A stretch of 64,000 nt of DNA. Origin: Aquipluma nitroreducens. Its GTDB lineage: Bacteria; Bacteroidota; Bacteroidia; Bacteroidales; Prolixibacteraceae. Each line of letters starts with the position of its first letter. Position 1 is the first letter of the stretch. The notes under the pieces are model-generated. The model was given only the letters and a program-made list of their open reading frames with translations, was not told where the DNA came from and made no database searches. Below are positions 53,465 through 61,770 of this stretch, piece after piece. The DNA is taken from the NCBI RefSeq assembly GCF_009689585.1, contig NZ_AP018694.1:4083501-4147500 (forward strand), read 5' to 3'. The position numbers and the translations under genes are program-made.

Positions 53465-54348
53465 TTTACGATTGGCTTTTGAACAGACCAGTACGACGAT
53501 CCATTTTCGAAATAAGTGATCGGAATTTCAGGAATAAAGGTTTTCATCCAGGTGGCGCAGTATTCCATTCCGGCTTCTTCCGAAGCAATATGTCCGGTGA
53601 AAATCACCGCTTTTTTCATTCCCATCATCGAGGCATCAAGGACGTATTCGTAGGTTTCCCATTCCGAAGCTTCGCCGGCAACAAGTAGCTCTGTAAAATC
53701 GTTGGTCAATAAATTAATGTGCGACGACGATCCCGGGGCGCCAACTGCCAGTGCAACATTGGTGAAGTGCATTTGCGGATCGCCAATAATGCGCAGTTGG
53801 CTTCCTTTCAACTTTTCCTGAAGCTTTTGAGCAAATTCTTCAACAGTCTGATCATTAAACTTGAAGTACGTCATGGAACTATCAATCTGATTAGCCTTCC
53901 AACCTAGTTTATTAACCATGCCCATGTAAATACCGTCAGGAACCGTGCGGTGCCAGTGATCGTGAAACCTGAAAATGATCAGTTTGTGTTCGTTGATATA
54001 TGCTATTTTCTTGTCATAAACCGGATCAATTTTCAAAACATCGGTTTTGTCGAGGTGATTGTAGAATGTTGGCTCGTGTACGATAATTAGGTTACATTTA
54101 CTGGCAACTGCTTTACGAAGTGTTTTCATATCGGCAAACATACAAACGGCGATTCCGGTGACTGTATCGTCAGGATTGCCGGTTTTAAATGTATCCACAG
54201 TTTCATTATTCCATGGACAAGTCAAGTGGGTTTGCATCTGGCCAATGATTTGACGGGCAGTTTGTGACTGAACTATAGATGGTTGTGCCAAGAGTTTATT
54301 CGAATTGAATGTAACAAGAAGAATAAGGCAAATTCCCAATACTTTCAT
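53461..54348 (-). CDS. Exported Nif3-like dinuclear-metal protein
   Basis: A 295-residue protein from ATG 54348, which gives a signal peptide (MKVLGICLILLVTFNSNKLLAQ). A start 108 bases upstream adds an odd leader and is rejected. The NIF3/DUF34 fold is suggested by DTFKTGNPDDTVTGIAVCMFADMKTLRKAV, IIVHEPTFYNHLD and the late GHIASEEAGMEY with likely metal ligands. NIF3 proteins are normally cytoplasmic, so export is unusual. An IS4-type element sits 59 bases upstream of this start and may change its expression. Confidence 0.82.
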   Translation of the reverse strand: MKVLGICLILLVTFNSNKLLAQPSIVQSQTARQIIGQMQTHLTCPWNNETVDTFKTGNPDDTVTGIAVCMFADMKTLRKAVASKCNLIIVHEPTFYNHLDKTDVLKIDPVYDKKIAYINEHKLIIFRFHDHWHRTVPDGIYMGMVNKLGWKANQIDSSMTYFKFNDQTVEEFAQKLQEKLKGSQLRIIGDPQMHFTNVALAVGAPGSSSHINLLTNDFTELLVAGEASEWETYEYVLDASMMGMKKAVIFTGHIASEEAGMEYCATWMKTFIPEIPITYFENGSSYWSVQKPIVK

Positions 54349-54397
54349 CGTGTTTGTTTTTGTATGATAATTGCTTAACCCAACAGAATGTTTATAT

Positions 54398-54406
54398 CTG
54401 TAAATG
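54398..54406. repeat. IS4-type element target duplication, left copy
   Basis: CTGTAAATG, repeated exactly at 55615-55623. Confidence 0.9.
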
Positions 54407-55614
54407 CTTAGTACATGACAAAAACATAAACAATTGATTATCAACAAAATAAGCATTAAAATATTTGCATAAAACCCTGAATATCATTATCTTACAAGGG
54501 ATTACCACATCACTTAGTAAGAAATATGACACCCAGGGTAGATGCTAAAAGTAGTGAATTAGTTTCCATTTTCCATAAGCAATCAGGTTGGAATCTGGCA
54601 CGAGTAAAGTTCTTTGTTTTCATGATCAGTGCACTATGTAAGGTGCAAACAGTTGGTTTTGAGAAGTTGGCTACAGCTTTTGACAGTAATGCCAGTACCA
54701 GTTCCTCTCTGAGGAGAATACAGCGGTTTATGTCTGAATATCTACTTGATACAGATTTGATCGCCAAATTAATATTCAGACTATTACCTCATGAACCACC
54801 TTTCCGTCTGGCAATGGATAGGACAAATTGGAAGTTTGGACAGCAGAATATCAATGTATTGGTAATTGCAGTTGTTTATCATGGAGTTGCTTTTCCGCTG
54901 TTGTTTAAGTTGTTGCCCAAGTTTGGTAATTCAAACACCAATGAACGCATTGAATTGATTGAACGGTTTATCCGTCTTTTTGGATCTGCTTCGTTGGATT
55001 GTTTGACCGCAGATCGGGAGTTTGTTGGAGAACGATGGATCAAGTATCTGAATGAGAACCGGATTCGTTACTATATCCGCATCCGCGAAAACTTTTGGGT
55101 TTTGCAACCTCACAATGGCAAACGAGTTAAAGCCAGTTGGCTGTTTGCCGATTTGCCGCTAAATGGTTGCCGAGTGAACCACCGTATTATTTATCTGAAC
55201 GATCAACTGTGTTATCTGTCAGCCTCTAAAGTAAAGAACAAAGATGGAAAGCCTGAATTGCAGATTGTTATCTCATTCAACAAGCCAGAAGATGCACTTT
55301 GTATTTACAAAGAACGATGGCAGATTGAAACTGCTTTTAGAGCTTTAAAAACAAGTGGCTTTAATATTGAAGATACACACTTGACTGAAATTGGAAGAAT
55401 TGAAAAACTGTTTGCATTGGTGATAGTAGCTTTTACATGGGCATACCTTGTCGGTGATTATTTGCACAGATACATCAAACCAATCCCGATCAAGAAACAT
55501 GGAAACAAAACTAAAAGTCTATTCAAATATGGTCTAACATATATTGCAACTGTTCTTTTAAACGCTTTCTTTCAAGATGATATCGATATTTTTAAATTTT
55601 TGTCATGTACTTAG
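54407..55614 (+). mobile_element. Complete IS4-family insertion sequence
   Basis: A 1208-bp element with 18-bp terminal inverted repeats (CTTAGTACATGACAAAAA left, CTAAGTACATGACAAAAA as complement of right), 17 of 18 matching. It is flanked by a 9-bp target duplication CTGTAAATG, within the IS4 range. One intact transposase gene. The transposase stop codon TAG is the last three bases of the element. It lies upstream of the Nif3-like gene without breaking a recognised gene. Confidence 0.95.
54526..55614 (+). CDS. IS4-family transposase
   Basis: A 362-residue DDE transposase. The catalytic order is visible: first Asp in LAMDRTNWKFG, second Asp in CLTADREFVGERWI, and the YREK-like signature with the final Glu in YKERWQIETAFRALKTSGFNIEDTHLT. 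Full length, no frameshift, so probably active. The gene ends inside the right inverted repeat. No accessory gene is carried. Confidence 0.95.
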   Translation: MTPRVDAKSSELVSIFHKQSGWNLARVKFFVFMISALCKVQTVGFEKLATAFDSNASTSSSLRRIQRFMSEYLLDTDLIAKLIFRLLPHEPPFRLAMDRTNWKFGQQNINVLVIAVVYHGVAFPLLFKLLPKFGNSNTNERIELIERFIRLFGSASLDCLTADREFVGERWIKYLNENRIRYYIRIRENFWVLQPHNGKRVKASWLFADLPLNGCRVNHRIIYLNDQLCYLSASKVKNKDGKPELQIVISFNKPEDALCIYKERWQIETAFRALKTSGFNIEDTHLTEIGRIEKLFALVIVAFTWAYLVGDYLHRYIKPIPIKKHGNKTKSLFKYGLTYIATVLLNAFFQDDIDIFKFLSCT

Positions 55615-55623
55615 CTGTAAATG
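55615..55623. repeat. IS4-type element target duplication, right copy
   Basis: CTGTAAATG, identical to 54398-54406. Confidence 0.9.
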
Positions 55624-55625
55624 TA

Positions 55626-55743
55626 TTAATTCTACTTTAACAGATTAACATTGGTGTTTGATTTTTCTCCTGTTTTACCCCAACCCTAAAGGAAGTCAGG
55701 GTGAAAACAGACAGATTTTTAGAATGTGTTAAAGTAGAATTAA
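55626..55743. mobile_element. MITE-like 118-bp element with 17-bp perfect inverted ends
   Basis: TTAATTCTACTTTAACA at 55626-55642 is the exact reverse complement of 55727-55743. The interior also folds (CTGTTTT with AAAACAG, ACCCT with AGGGT). It codes for nothing. Alternatives are a large hairpin terminator or a solo repeat. A clear target duplication is not visible; both flanks have only short TA-rich similarity. Confidence 0.6.
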
Positions 55744-55837
55744 ATAGGAATACACAAAATATCTCTTACTATGCAATTCAAGTTTAACGTTAAGATTTTT
55801 ATCTTTGTTAGTATTCTAAAACTAAACCAAACTAATC

Positions 55838-57316
55838 ATGCTGAAATTCAAATCATTTCTTCTTCTCGTTTTTAGTGTACTGATATTTTCTTCATGTAAA
55901 ACTAAAGAGCCGGAATGGACTGAACTCTTTAATGGAAAAGATCTTATCGGCTGGACTGCTAACGAAAATCCTGAATCTTTTAGAGTGGAAAATGGCGTCC
56001 TAGTTGCAGACGGCCCAATCAGTCATTTGTTTTATACCGGCGATTTTCATAAAGGTGTTTTTCGCAACTTCGAATTGAAGGCGATGGTGAAAACAGAACC
56101 CAGCAGCAATTCCGGAATAATGTTCCACACTCAGGAGCAACCTCACGGTCCGCTTTTACGCGGCTACGAAGTTCAGATTAACAACACTTATGAGCGTCCG
56201 GGCGATTTTCATGAGTTGAAGAAGACCGGAAGCTTATATGGTATCCGGAATGTGTATTATCCAACAGTAAAGGATAACGAGTGGTTTGAGCTGTCGTTCA
56301 AGGTGGTTGAAAATCGTTGCGAAGTATTTGTAAATGGTACAAAAGTGGTCGATTATATTCAGCCCGACGATCCATACCGTCCCAAGAACGATAAACTGAA
56401 AGTGTTCAGTGCCGGGCGCATTGCGTTACAATGTCACGACAAAGACAGCAAAGTGTATTTCAAAAGTATTCAGGTGAAACCACTGCCTAAGGCTGAAAAA
56501 TTCGCCATGCTGGTTTCGAAAGAATGGGATGATAAAATCACTAAAATGATGTTCGAAAATTTCCCGGTAATCGATTTCCATGTTCACTTAAAAGGCGGGC
56601 TAACTATTGCGCAGGCCTGTGAAAACTCGTTGAAATTGGGTATTAATTATGGTATTGCACCAAATTGTGGATTGAAATTTCCGGTGACAGATGACGCATC
56701 GTTGAAAGCTTATATGGACACTGTTCAAACCAAGCCAATATTTAGGGGAATGCAAGCCGAAGGCCGCGAGTGGGTGACCCTGTTTTCGCCTGCGGCCGTT
56801 GCCAAATTCGACTATATTTTTACCGATGGAATGACCTGGACAGACCACAAAGGCCGCCGGATGCGACTTTGGATTCCGGAGGAAGCATTTGTTGATGATG
56901 AACAGCAGTTTATGGACGAACTGGTTGGCAAAATTGAGAGTGTAATTTCGCAAGAACCTGTTGATATTCATGTTAACCCGACTTTTCTTCCTGCCGTAAT
57001 TGCAGCCAAATACGACGAACTTTGGACTGATGCCCGAATCGACCGTTTTGTAAACGTGTTGGCCAAAAATGGAGTGGCGTTGGAAATCAATTCGAGGTAT
57101 AAACTCCCGACTGAAAAGATTCTCAGGAAAGCCAAAGAGGCCGGAGTGAAATTCACTTTTGGAACCAACAATACCGGTGCTGATTTAGGTACACTCGATT
57201 ATTCATTTGAGATGAAAGAGAAACTGGGATTGACCTATAAAGATATGTTTATGCCGAAGAAACAAAATGAGAAGCCTGTTTTGGTAAAAGGACTTCCGAA
57301 AAAAATAACAGGTTAA
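55838..57316 (+). CDS. DUF1080 domain fused to PHP-like metal hydrolase, lipoprotein
   Basis: A 492-residue lipoprotein (lipobox FSSC, Cys20). Residues about 25-220 are a DUF1080 (3-keto-disaccharide hydrolase type) jelly roll: WTELFNGKDLIGWTANENPESFRVENGVLVADG, SNSGIMFHTQEQ, GSLYGIRNVYYPTVKDNEWFELSFKV. Residues about 240-470 form a second domain with PVIDFHVHLKGG (Asp246, His248, His250), VDIHVNPTFLPA, an EINSRYKLP strand with Glu416 and FTFGTNN, resembling a PHP or amidohydrolase-type metal site. Fusion of the two is uncommon to my knowledge. The VOC gene follows by 30 bases. Confidence 0.82.
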   Translation: MLKFKSFLLLVFSVLIFSSCKTKEPEWTELFNGKDLIGWTANENPESFRVENGVLVADGPISHLFYTGDFHKGVFRNFELKAMVKTEPSSNSGIMFHTQEQPHGPLLRGYEVQINNTYERPGDFHELKKTGSLYGIRNVYYPTVKDNEWFELSFKVVENRCEVFVNGTKVVDYIQPDDPYRPKNDKLKVFSAGRIALQCHDKDSKVYFKSIQVKPLPKAEKFAMLVSKEWDDKITKMMFENFPVIDFHVHLKGGLTIAQACENSLKLGINYGIAPNCGLKFPVTDDASLKAYMDTVQTKPIFRGMQAEGREWVTLFSPAAVAKFDYIFTDGMTWTDHKGRRMRLWIPEEAFVDDEQQFMDELVGKIESVISQEPVDIHVNPTFLPAVIAAKYDELWTDARIDRFVNVLAKNGVALEINSRYKLPTEKILRKAKEAGVKFTFGTNNTGADLGTLDYSFEMKEKLGLTYKDMFMPKKQNEKPVLVKGLPKKITG

Positions 57317-57346
57317 AAATTCCGAAACCACCAAAAACCAAAAATC

Positions 57347-57871
57347 ATGAAAAATCTTTTGAAAGCCTTTCTATTATTGGCAATGTTGCCAATTGTATTG
57401 CCTGCATTTTCTGTTCAGCCTCCCGGAGATTTTGCCAAATCGGGCATTTCTGTTGGATTAGTAGTTGAAGACCTGAATAAATCGCTCGACTTTTACCAGA
57501 ATGTAATTGGCATGGTAAAAACCAGCACGTTCAGCGTTGAATCTGCCAGGGCCAAAGAACTTGGATTAAGCAATGGCGACCGGTTTGATGTGACCATACT
57601 GAAACTCGAAAACAGCGAACAGGCAGCAGAATGGAAGCTAATGTCGTTTGGTAAAAAAGCCACTCATCCGAAACAAAATTTTGTGCCTGACGACACTGGT
57701 ATGCAATACATAACCCTCTATGTGAAATCGATGAAGCCAATCTTGGAACGTATCAAAAAGTATAATGTGAAAACGCTCGGAATCACACCTACCAAGCTCG
57801 ACGAAGCCCGCGATTTTGTTTTGGTGCGTGATCCAGACGGAACTTTTATTGAAATTATCGGACCAAAATAG
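57347..57871 (+). CDS. Exported VOC (glyoxalase-fold) protein
   Basis: A 174-residue protein with a signal peptide (about 1-22). The VOC domain has KSGISVGLVVEDLNKSLDFYQNVIGM and the second half with TGMQYITLYVKSMKPILERIKKYNVKTLG and VRDPDGTFIEIIGPK (metal-ligand Glu at the end). Exported VOC proteins are unusual. It is cotranscribed with the DUF1080 fusion and may act on the same sugar-derived compound. The reaction is unknown. Confidence 0.87.
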   Translation: MKNLLKAFLLLAMLPIVLPAFSVQPPGDFAKSGISVGLVVEDLNKSLDFYQNVIGMVKTSTFSVESARAKELGLSNGDRFDVTILKLENSEQAAEWKLMSFGKKATHPKQNFVPDDTGMQYITLYVKSMKPILERIKKYNVKTLGITPTKLDEARDFVLVRDPDGTFIEIIGPK

Positions 57872-57910
57872 TCTTCAGAGAACAGTCACAATTGGCAGTT
57901 CGAGACCTAT

Positions 57911-57956
57911 AAAAGCGGCTGAATAAAGGATGAAAATCTGGAGTTCAGCCGCTTTT
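57911..57956 (+). terminator. Terminator after the DUF1080-VOC genes
   Basis: A perfect 13-bp stem AAAAGCGGCTGAA / TTCAGCCGCTTTT with a 20-base loop, ending in GGTTTGTG. It lies 40 bases after the VOC stop. Confidence 0.75.
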
Positions 57957-58016
57957 GGTTTGTGTAATAATTCTTTGTAACTTATAGACTTGAAAGTCTT
58001 ATGATCCTTACTCGGT

Positions 58017-58514
58017 ATGGAACTGCAAATCATTCAAAACAAAATATTCGAGGTTAGAGGTATGCGTGTCATGCTCGATTTCGATTTGGCTGAAATGTAT
58101 GAGACCGAAACAAAACGTTTAAAAGAAGCTGTCAGACGCAATATCAATCGTTTTCCTCCTGATTTTATGTTCGAATTAATTTCGGAAGAATGGCAAATCT
58201 TGAGGACGCAATTTGCGACCTCAAGTTGGGGAGGTGCCAGATATTTGCCATTTGCATTTACTGAGCAAGGTGTGGCTATGCTTGCTAGTATCTTGAACAG
58301 TCCGAAAGCCATCGAAATAAATATTTCAATTGTACGGGCTTTTATCGCGTTGCGGCAGTATGCACTTGGTTATGCCGAACTCAACCAAAAACTTGAAAAT
58401 TTCATGATTGAAACGAACATGCAATTCAGCGACATTTATCAGGCGCTAACCGAGATGGCCGACCAGAAAGGAACAGCAAAATCGCGAAACCCTATTGGAT
58501 ATCTGAAGAAGTGA
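58017..58514 (+). CDS. ORF6N-domain DNA-binding protein
   Basis: A 165-residue protein of the ORF6N (phage antirepressor-like KilA-N) family. Signature: IFEVRGMRVMLDFDLAEMYETETKRLKEAVRRNINRFPPDFMFELISEEWQILRTQFATSSWGGARYLPFAFTEQGVAMLASILNS (key words LAEMYE, NRFPPDF, AFTEQGVAML). Such genes are often left by phages but are also scattered singly in Bacteroidota. No phage gene is next to it. The C-terminal 50 residues are helical. Confidence 0.93.
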   Translation: MELQIIQNKIFEVRGMRVMLDFDLAEMYETETKRLKEAVRRNINRFPPDFMFELISEEWQILRTQFATSSWGGARYLPFAFTEQGVAMLASILNSPKAIEINISIVRAFIALRQYALGYAELNQKLENFMIETNMQFSDIYQALTEMADQKGTAKSRNPIGYLKK

Positions 58515-58531
58515 TTAACCACCAAATCATT

Positions 58532-58539
58532 TATCTTTG
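58532..58539 (+). promoter_or_regulatory. -7 box before the U32 peptidase gene
   Basis: TATCTTTG, a full match to TAnnTTTG, only 6 bases before GTG 58545 and 18 before ATG 58557. Transcription would start near 58546, so the mRNA would be almost leaderless and ATG 58557 would be the likely start. Confidence 0.5.
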
Positions 58540-58544
58540 GCCCC

Positions 58545-60788
58545 GTGAAACGAAAAATGGAGTTACTGGCGCCGGGAGGGGATGTTGATTCGATAAAAGC
58601 CGCAATACTGGCAGGAGCTGACGCTGTTTACTGTGGGCTTGATAAGTTTAATGCCCGAAATCGTGCGGCAAATATCAACTTCGATGATTTACAGGGAATT
58701 TTACGATTGGCACATCAGCACAATTGTCAGGTTTTTCTTACCCTGAATATCATTTTTGTCGACAATGAAATCCCTGCTTTGATTGGATTGTTGAATAAGT
58801 TAGTGAATACCAGTATCGACGGGGTCATTGTTCAGGATTTTGGACTTTTTTATCTTTTATCCCGCTTCTTTAAAGGTTTAAAAATTCATGCATCCACTCA
58901 GTTAACTACGCACAATGAAGGTCAAATCCGATTTTTGAGTAAACTGAATGCCACTCGTGTCAACCTTTCCAGAGAGCTGAATTTAAAAGAGGTAAAAGCC
59001 TTAACTGAAGTTGCCCATCAAAACCAAATGTTAACCGAAGTATTTGTGCATGGTTCGTACTGTGTTTCATTTTCAGGTATTTGTTACCTCAGTTCGGTGC
59101 AAGGAGGAAACTCCGGAAACCGTGGTCGGTGCAGTCAGCCTTGCCGCGACCGGTATGTCACGACTCCGGCGGGTGAAGATTATCCGCTCAATCTGAAAGA
59201 TAATTCAGCTTGGTTTGATTTGCATGAACTTGATGGCGCCGGAGTCGATTCCCTGAAAATCGAGGGTCGAATAAAAAAGTACGATTACGTTTATACGGTT
59301 GTCAGTAACTGGCGAAAACAACTTCAATGTTTATCCATACACGAAGAATTGTTAACCGATAACAGCGCTCTGTACAAGGTTTTTAACCGCGATTTTTCCA
59401 ATGGTTTCCTGACGGGAACTATCAATAAGGATATGTTTATTGACAATCCCCGAGACCATTCCATTCAGCGCCTTTCGGAAGTGAATGATTACACTTCAGA
59501 TCATAAATTGGAGGAAAACCAAACCGGATTGTACAAAGAAAAGGAAGGGATTAAAACCTCGGTTGAAAATAAAATCAAGCAACTCAGCATTGCAAAAATT
59601 CCTTTGGTAATCAATATTTCCGGAGAAAGTGGTTCGCCTCTGGAAGTAGCGGTAAAAACTCCAGGTACTTCGTTTTTGGTGCTTTCGGAGGTTAATCTGG
59701 CAAATACTGGTACCGAAGTTTTAGATTATGCGATGATCTTTAAACGTCTGAAAGCCATCAACGATACGGAATATTTCATCGAGACGCTATGTCTGGACAA
59801 TCTTAAGCCTGATGTTTATATCCCGTTTAAAGAACTTACCGCGATTAAAAAACGATTATTGTTTATCCTGAACGACTCAAGAGAAACTTTGGATCCGATT
59901 CATGTTCCAACCTTCAGGAAACAAAATCGGGAGAAACTAAAATCTTCGCTTTTGGTGCTGATTTCTTCACCAAATGATTTGCATCTCTGTAAGGAAACCA
60001 CCGGCGGACTCTGTTTTCAGCTTCCGGATAGTTTTAAAAATGAATGTGCTGAGTTTACCGATCTTTTCAGGAAGAATGAAAACCTGATTCCGTGGTTCCC
60101 GTCGGTTATCATTGGCGATGATTATATTGCTGCGGTCGAATTTCTGGAACAGGTTCAACCTAAGCTGATTGTTACCAACAATACCGGAATCGCCTACGAA
60201 GCTTTTCAAAGAGGAAGCAACTGGATTGCAGGGCCGTACCTGAATGTGACTAACTCTTTTAGCTTGTTGAGTTTAAAAGAAAATTTCAACTGCTCTGGTG
60301 CGTTCATTTCAAATGAAATTAGTCAGACTCAGATGCGGCAGTTAAATAAGCCTGATAATTTTGAACTTTACTACAGCATTTATCATCCGATTGTGCTGAT
60401 GACAAGCCGGCAATGCTTGTTTCATCAGGTTACCGGATGTGGAAAGGATCAAATTGACGCTACTTGTATTTCGCAATGCGAGAAATCAGCTACAATCATC
60501 AATCTGAAAAATGATACGATTTATCTGGAAAAATCGAAAGGGAATTATCATCGCATCATCAGTGAAACCAATTTTCTGAATACCGAAATTGTTAACGATT
60601 TCTCTGATCTCTTTTCTGGGTTTTTGGTTGATTTGCGCGAGATGAAAAACGGTAATAAAACTGATGTGAATAAATCAGGAATCATAAAGCAGTTCGAAAA
60701 TATGCTGGACGGCGATCTCAATTCAAAAGCTGAACTACTGCAAATGATTCAGCATACTACGAATTCACAATATAAAAGGGGAATCTAA
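58545..60788 (+). CDS. U32-family peptidase-like protein (RlhA-type)
   Basis: A 747-residue protein (743 from ATG 58557, which begins MELLAPGGDVDS, the usual start of the family). The U32 hallmark EVFVHGSYCVSFSGICYLSSVQGGNSGNRGRCSQPCRDRY has the four-cysteine cluster expected for an iron-sulfur site (Cys residues near 169, 176, 192, 196). The second half repeats a related barrel and has two more Cys clusters (MTSRQCLFHQVTGC, CISQCEKSA). Relatives such as RlhA modify 23S rRNA by hydroxylation, and others act in ubiquinone synthesis. The substrate here is not known. Confidence 0.88.
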   Translation: MKRKMELLAPGGDVDSIKAAILAGADAVYCGLDKFNARNRAANINFDDLQGILRLAHQHNCQVFLTLNIIFVDNEIPALIGLLNKLVNTSIDGVIVQDFGLFYLLSRFFKGLKIHASTQLTTHNEGQIRFLSKLNATRVNLSRELNLKEVKALTEVAHQNQMLTEVFVHGSYCVSFSGICYLSSVQGGNSGNRGRCSQPCRDRYVTTPAGEDYPLNLKDNSAWFDLHELDGAGVDSLKIEGRIKKYDYVYTVVSNWRKQLQCLSIHEELLTDNSALYKVFNRDFSNGFLTGTINKDMFIDNPRDHSIQRLSEVNDYTSDHKLEENQTGLYKEKEGIKTSVENKIKQLSIAKIPLVINISGESGSPLEVAVKTPGTSFLVLSEVNLANTGTEVLDYAMIFKRLKAINDTEYFIETLCLDNLKPDVYIPFKELTAIKKRLLFILNDSRETLDPIHVPTFRKQNREKLKSSLLVLISSPNDLHLCKETTGGLCFQLPDSFKNECAEFTDLFRKNENLIPWFPSVIIGDDYIAAVEFLEQVQPKLIVTNNTGIAYEAFQRGSNWIAGPYLNVTNSFSLLSLKENFNCSGAFISNEISQTQMRQLNKPDNFELYYSIYHPIVLMTSRQCLFHQVTGCGKDQIDATCISQCEKSATIINLKNDTIYLEKSKGNYHRIISETNFLNTEIVNDFSDLFSGFLVDLREMKNGNKTDVNKSGIIKQFENMLDGDLNSKAELLQMIQHTTNSQYKRGI

Positions 60789-60805
60789 ATCGGCCAGAAA
60801 ACAAA

Positions 60806-60830
60806 AACGCAAGGCTTTCGACCTTGCGTT
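60806..60830 (-). terminator. Terminator between U32 and DUF2795 genes
   Basis: A 9-bp stem AACGCAAGG / CCTTGCGTT with a 7-base loop. On the minus strand it is followed by TTTGTTTTC, so it best serves the DUF2795 gene. It may also stop the convergent U32 transcript. Confidence 0.75.
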
Positions 60831-60848
60831 ACTGTATGATAACGAGAA

Positions 60849-61070
60849 TTAATATTCGTCTTCGTTAAAAAAGAAATCATCTTTGCTTGGGTAATCCGGC
60901 CAGATGTCTTCAATACTTTCGTAAATTTCTCCTTCATCTTCAATTTCCTGAAGGTTTTCAATAACTTCAAGTGGAGCGCCACTGCGGATGGCAAAATCAA
61001 TCAACTCATCCTTGCTTGCTGGCCATGGGGCATCCTCTAGTTTAGAGGCTAATTCAAGAGTCCAGTACAT
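60849..61070 (-). CDS. DUF2795 protein
   Basis: A 73-residue acidic protein. It matches the Bacteroidota DUF2795 family: YWTLELASKLEDAPWPASKDELIDFAIRSGAPLEVIENLQEIEDEGEIYESIEDIWPDYP (key words LEDAPWPA, ELIDFAIRSGAP, VIENLQEI). The function is unknown. It is a small stand-alone gene with its own terminator. Confidence 0.93.
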   Translation of the reverse strand: MYWTLELASKLEDAPWPASKDELIDFAIRSGAPLEVIENLQEIEDEGEIYESIEDIWPDYPSKDDFFFNEDEY

Positions 61071-61157
61071 ATTATTAAATATTTAGTAGTTTTTAAATCG
61101 GTTTTTTTAACTTTTGCGAATATAACAAAAAAACGCATTCTGCAAACATTAATTTTA

Positions 61158-61715
61158 TTAATCGTTTGCCTCTGGAAGCCATAGTATTTCCGCTGCTTTT
61201 TGGTCTAGATTTACCTTTCTGGAGAGTACGAAAATATAGTCAGACAGGCGATTAACAAACTTGATCAGGTTTGCGTCCACATCTTTATTTTCAGCTAATT
61301 CAACAATGTGGCGTTCTGCTCGGCGGCAAACAGTGCGTGCAACATGGCAAAACGATGAAGCCTGACAACCTCCCGGCAAAATAAAGTTACGGAGTTCGGG
61401 TAAGCTGGCATTCATTTCGTCCATTTCAGCTTCGAGTAACTCAATATCAGCTTTTTTGCATGGTAGTTGTTTTTTTATCAGGTCAATAGATTCTTCGGTG
61501 GCCAGATTGGCTCCAATTACAAATAATTTGTTCTGGATAATTTCAAGCACCTGGTCGGTATGAGTGTCAGATTGCATCGAACGAATCAGTCCAATATAGG
61601 AGTTCAACTCGTCGATTGTTCCATAGGCTTCGAGCCTGATGTTGTGTTTTTTGACCCGCGAACCTCCAATCAACCCAGTTGTTCCATCGTCGCCGGTGCG
61701 TGTGTAAATTTTCAT
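61158..61715 (-). CDS. Cob(I)alamin adenosyltransferase, PduO type
   Basis: A 185-residue enzyme that transfers adenosyl from ATP to cob(I)alamin, completing coenzyme B12. Motifs: TRTGDDGTTGLIGG at the N-terminus, ELNSYIGLIRS, FILPGG and CRRAERHIVELAE, NRLSDYIFVLSR. ATG 61715 is the start because it begins the conserved MKIYTRTGDDG; an earlier in-frame ATG at 61808 would run through a palindromic repeat and overlap the ABC gene. No other B12 gene is nearby. Confidence 0.94.
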   Translation of the reverse strand: MKIYTRTGDDGTTGLIGGSRVKKHNIRLEAYGTIDELNSYIGLIRSMQSDTHTDQVLEIIQNKLFVIGANLATEESIDLIKKQLPCKKADIELLEAEMDEMNASLPELRNFILPGGCQASSFCHVARTVCRRAERHIVELAENKDVDANLIKFVNRLSDYIFVLSRKVNLDQKAAEILWLPEAND

Positions 61716-61731
61716 TCTGATTTTAATGTTG

Positions 61732-61759
61732 GTAGAGACGCGAGGCATCGCGTCTCTAC
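61732..61759. repeat. 28-bp imperfect palindrome, GTAGAGACG family, copy 2
   Basis: GTAGAGACGCGA, GGCA loop, TCGCGTCTCTAC. Shares its 9-bp ends and 28-bp length with 682-709, while the middle differs. It lies 16 bases upstream of the adenosyltransferase start and close to the ABC gene stop. Confidence 0.85.
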
Positions 61760-61770
61760 ATGATTTGTTT

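Noticed and set aside
58017-58514. Prophage remnant around the ORF6N gene
   Set aside because: Single gene between metabolic operons, no integrase, att site or structural genes.
60785-61000. 71-codon minus-strand ORF
   Set aside because: Overlaps the DUF2795 gene in another frame and the terminator.
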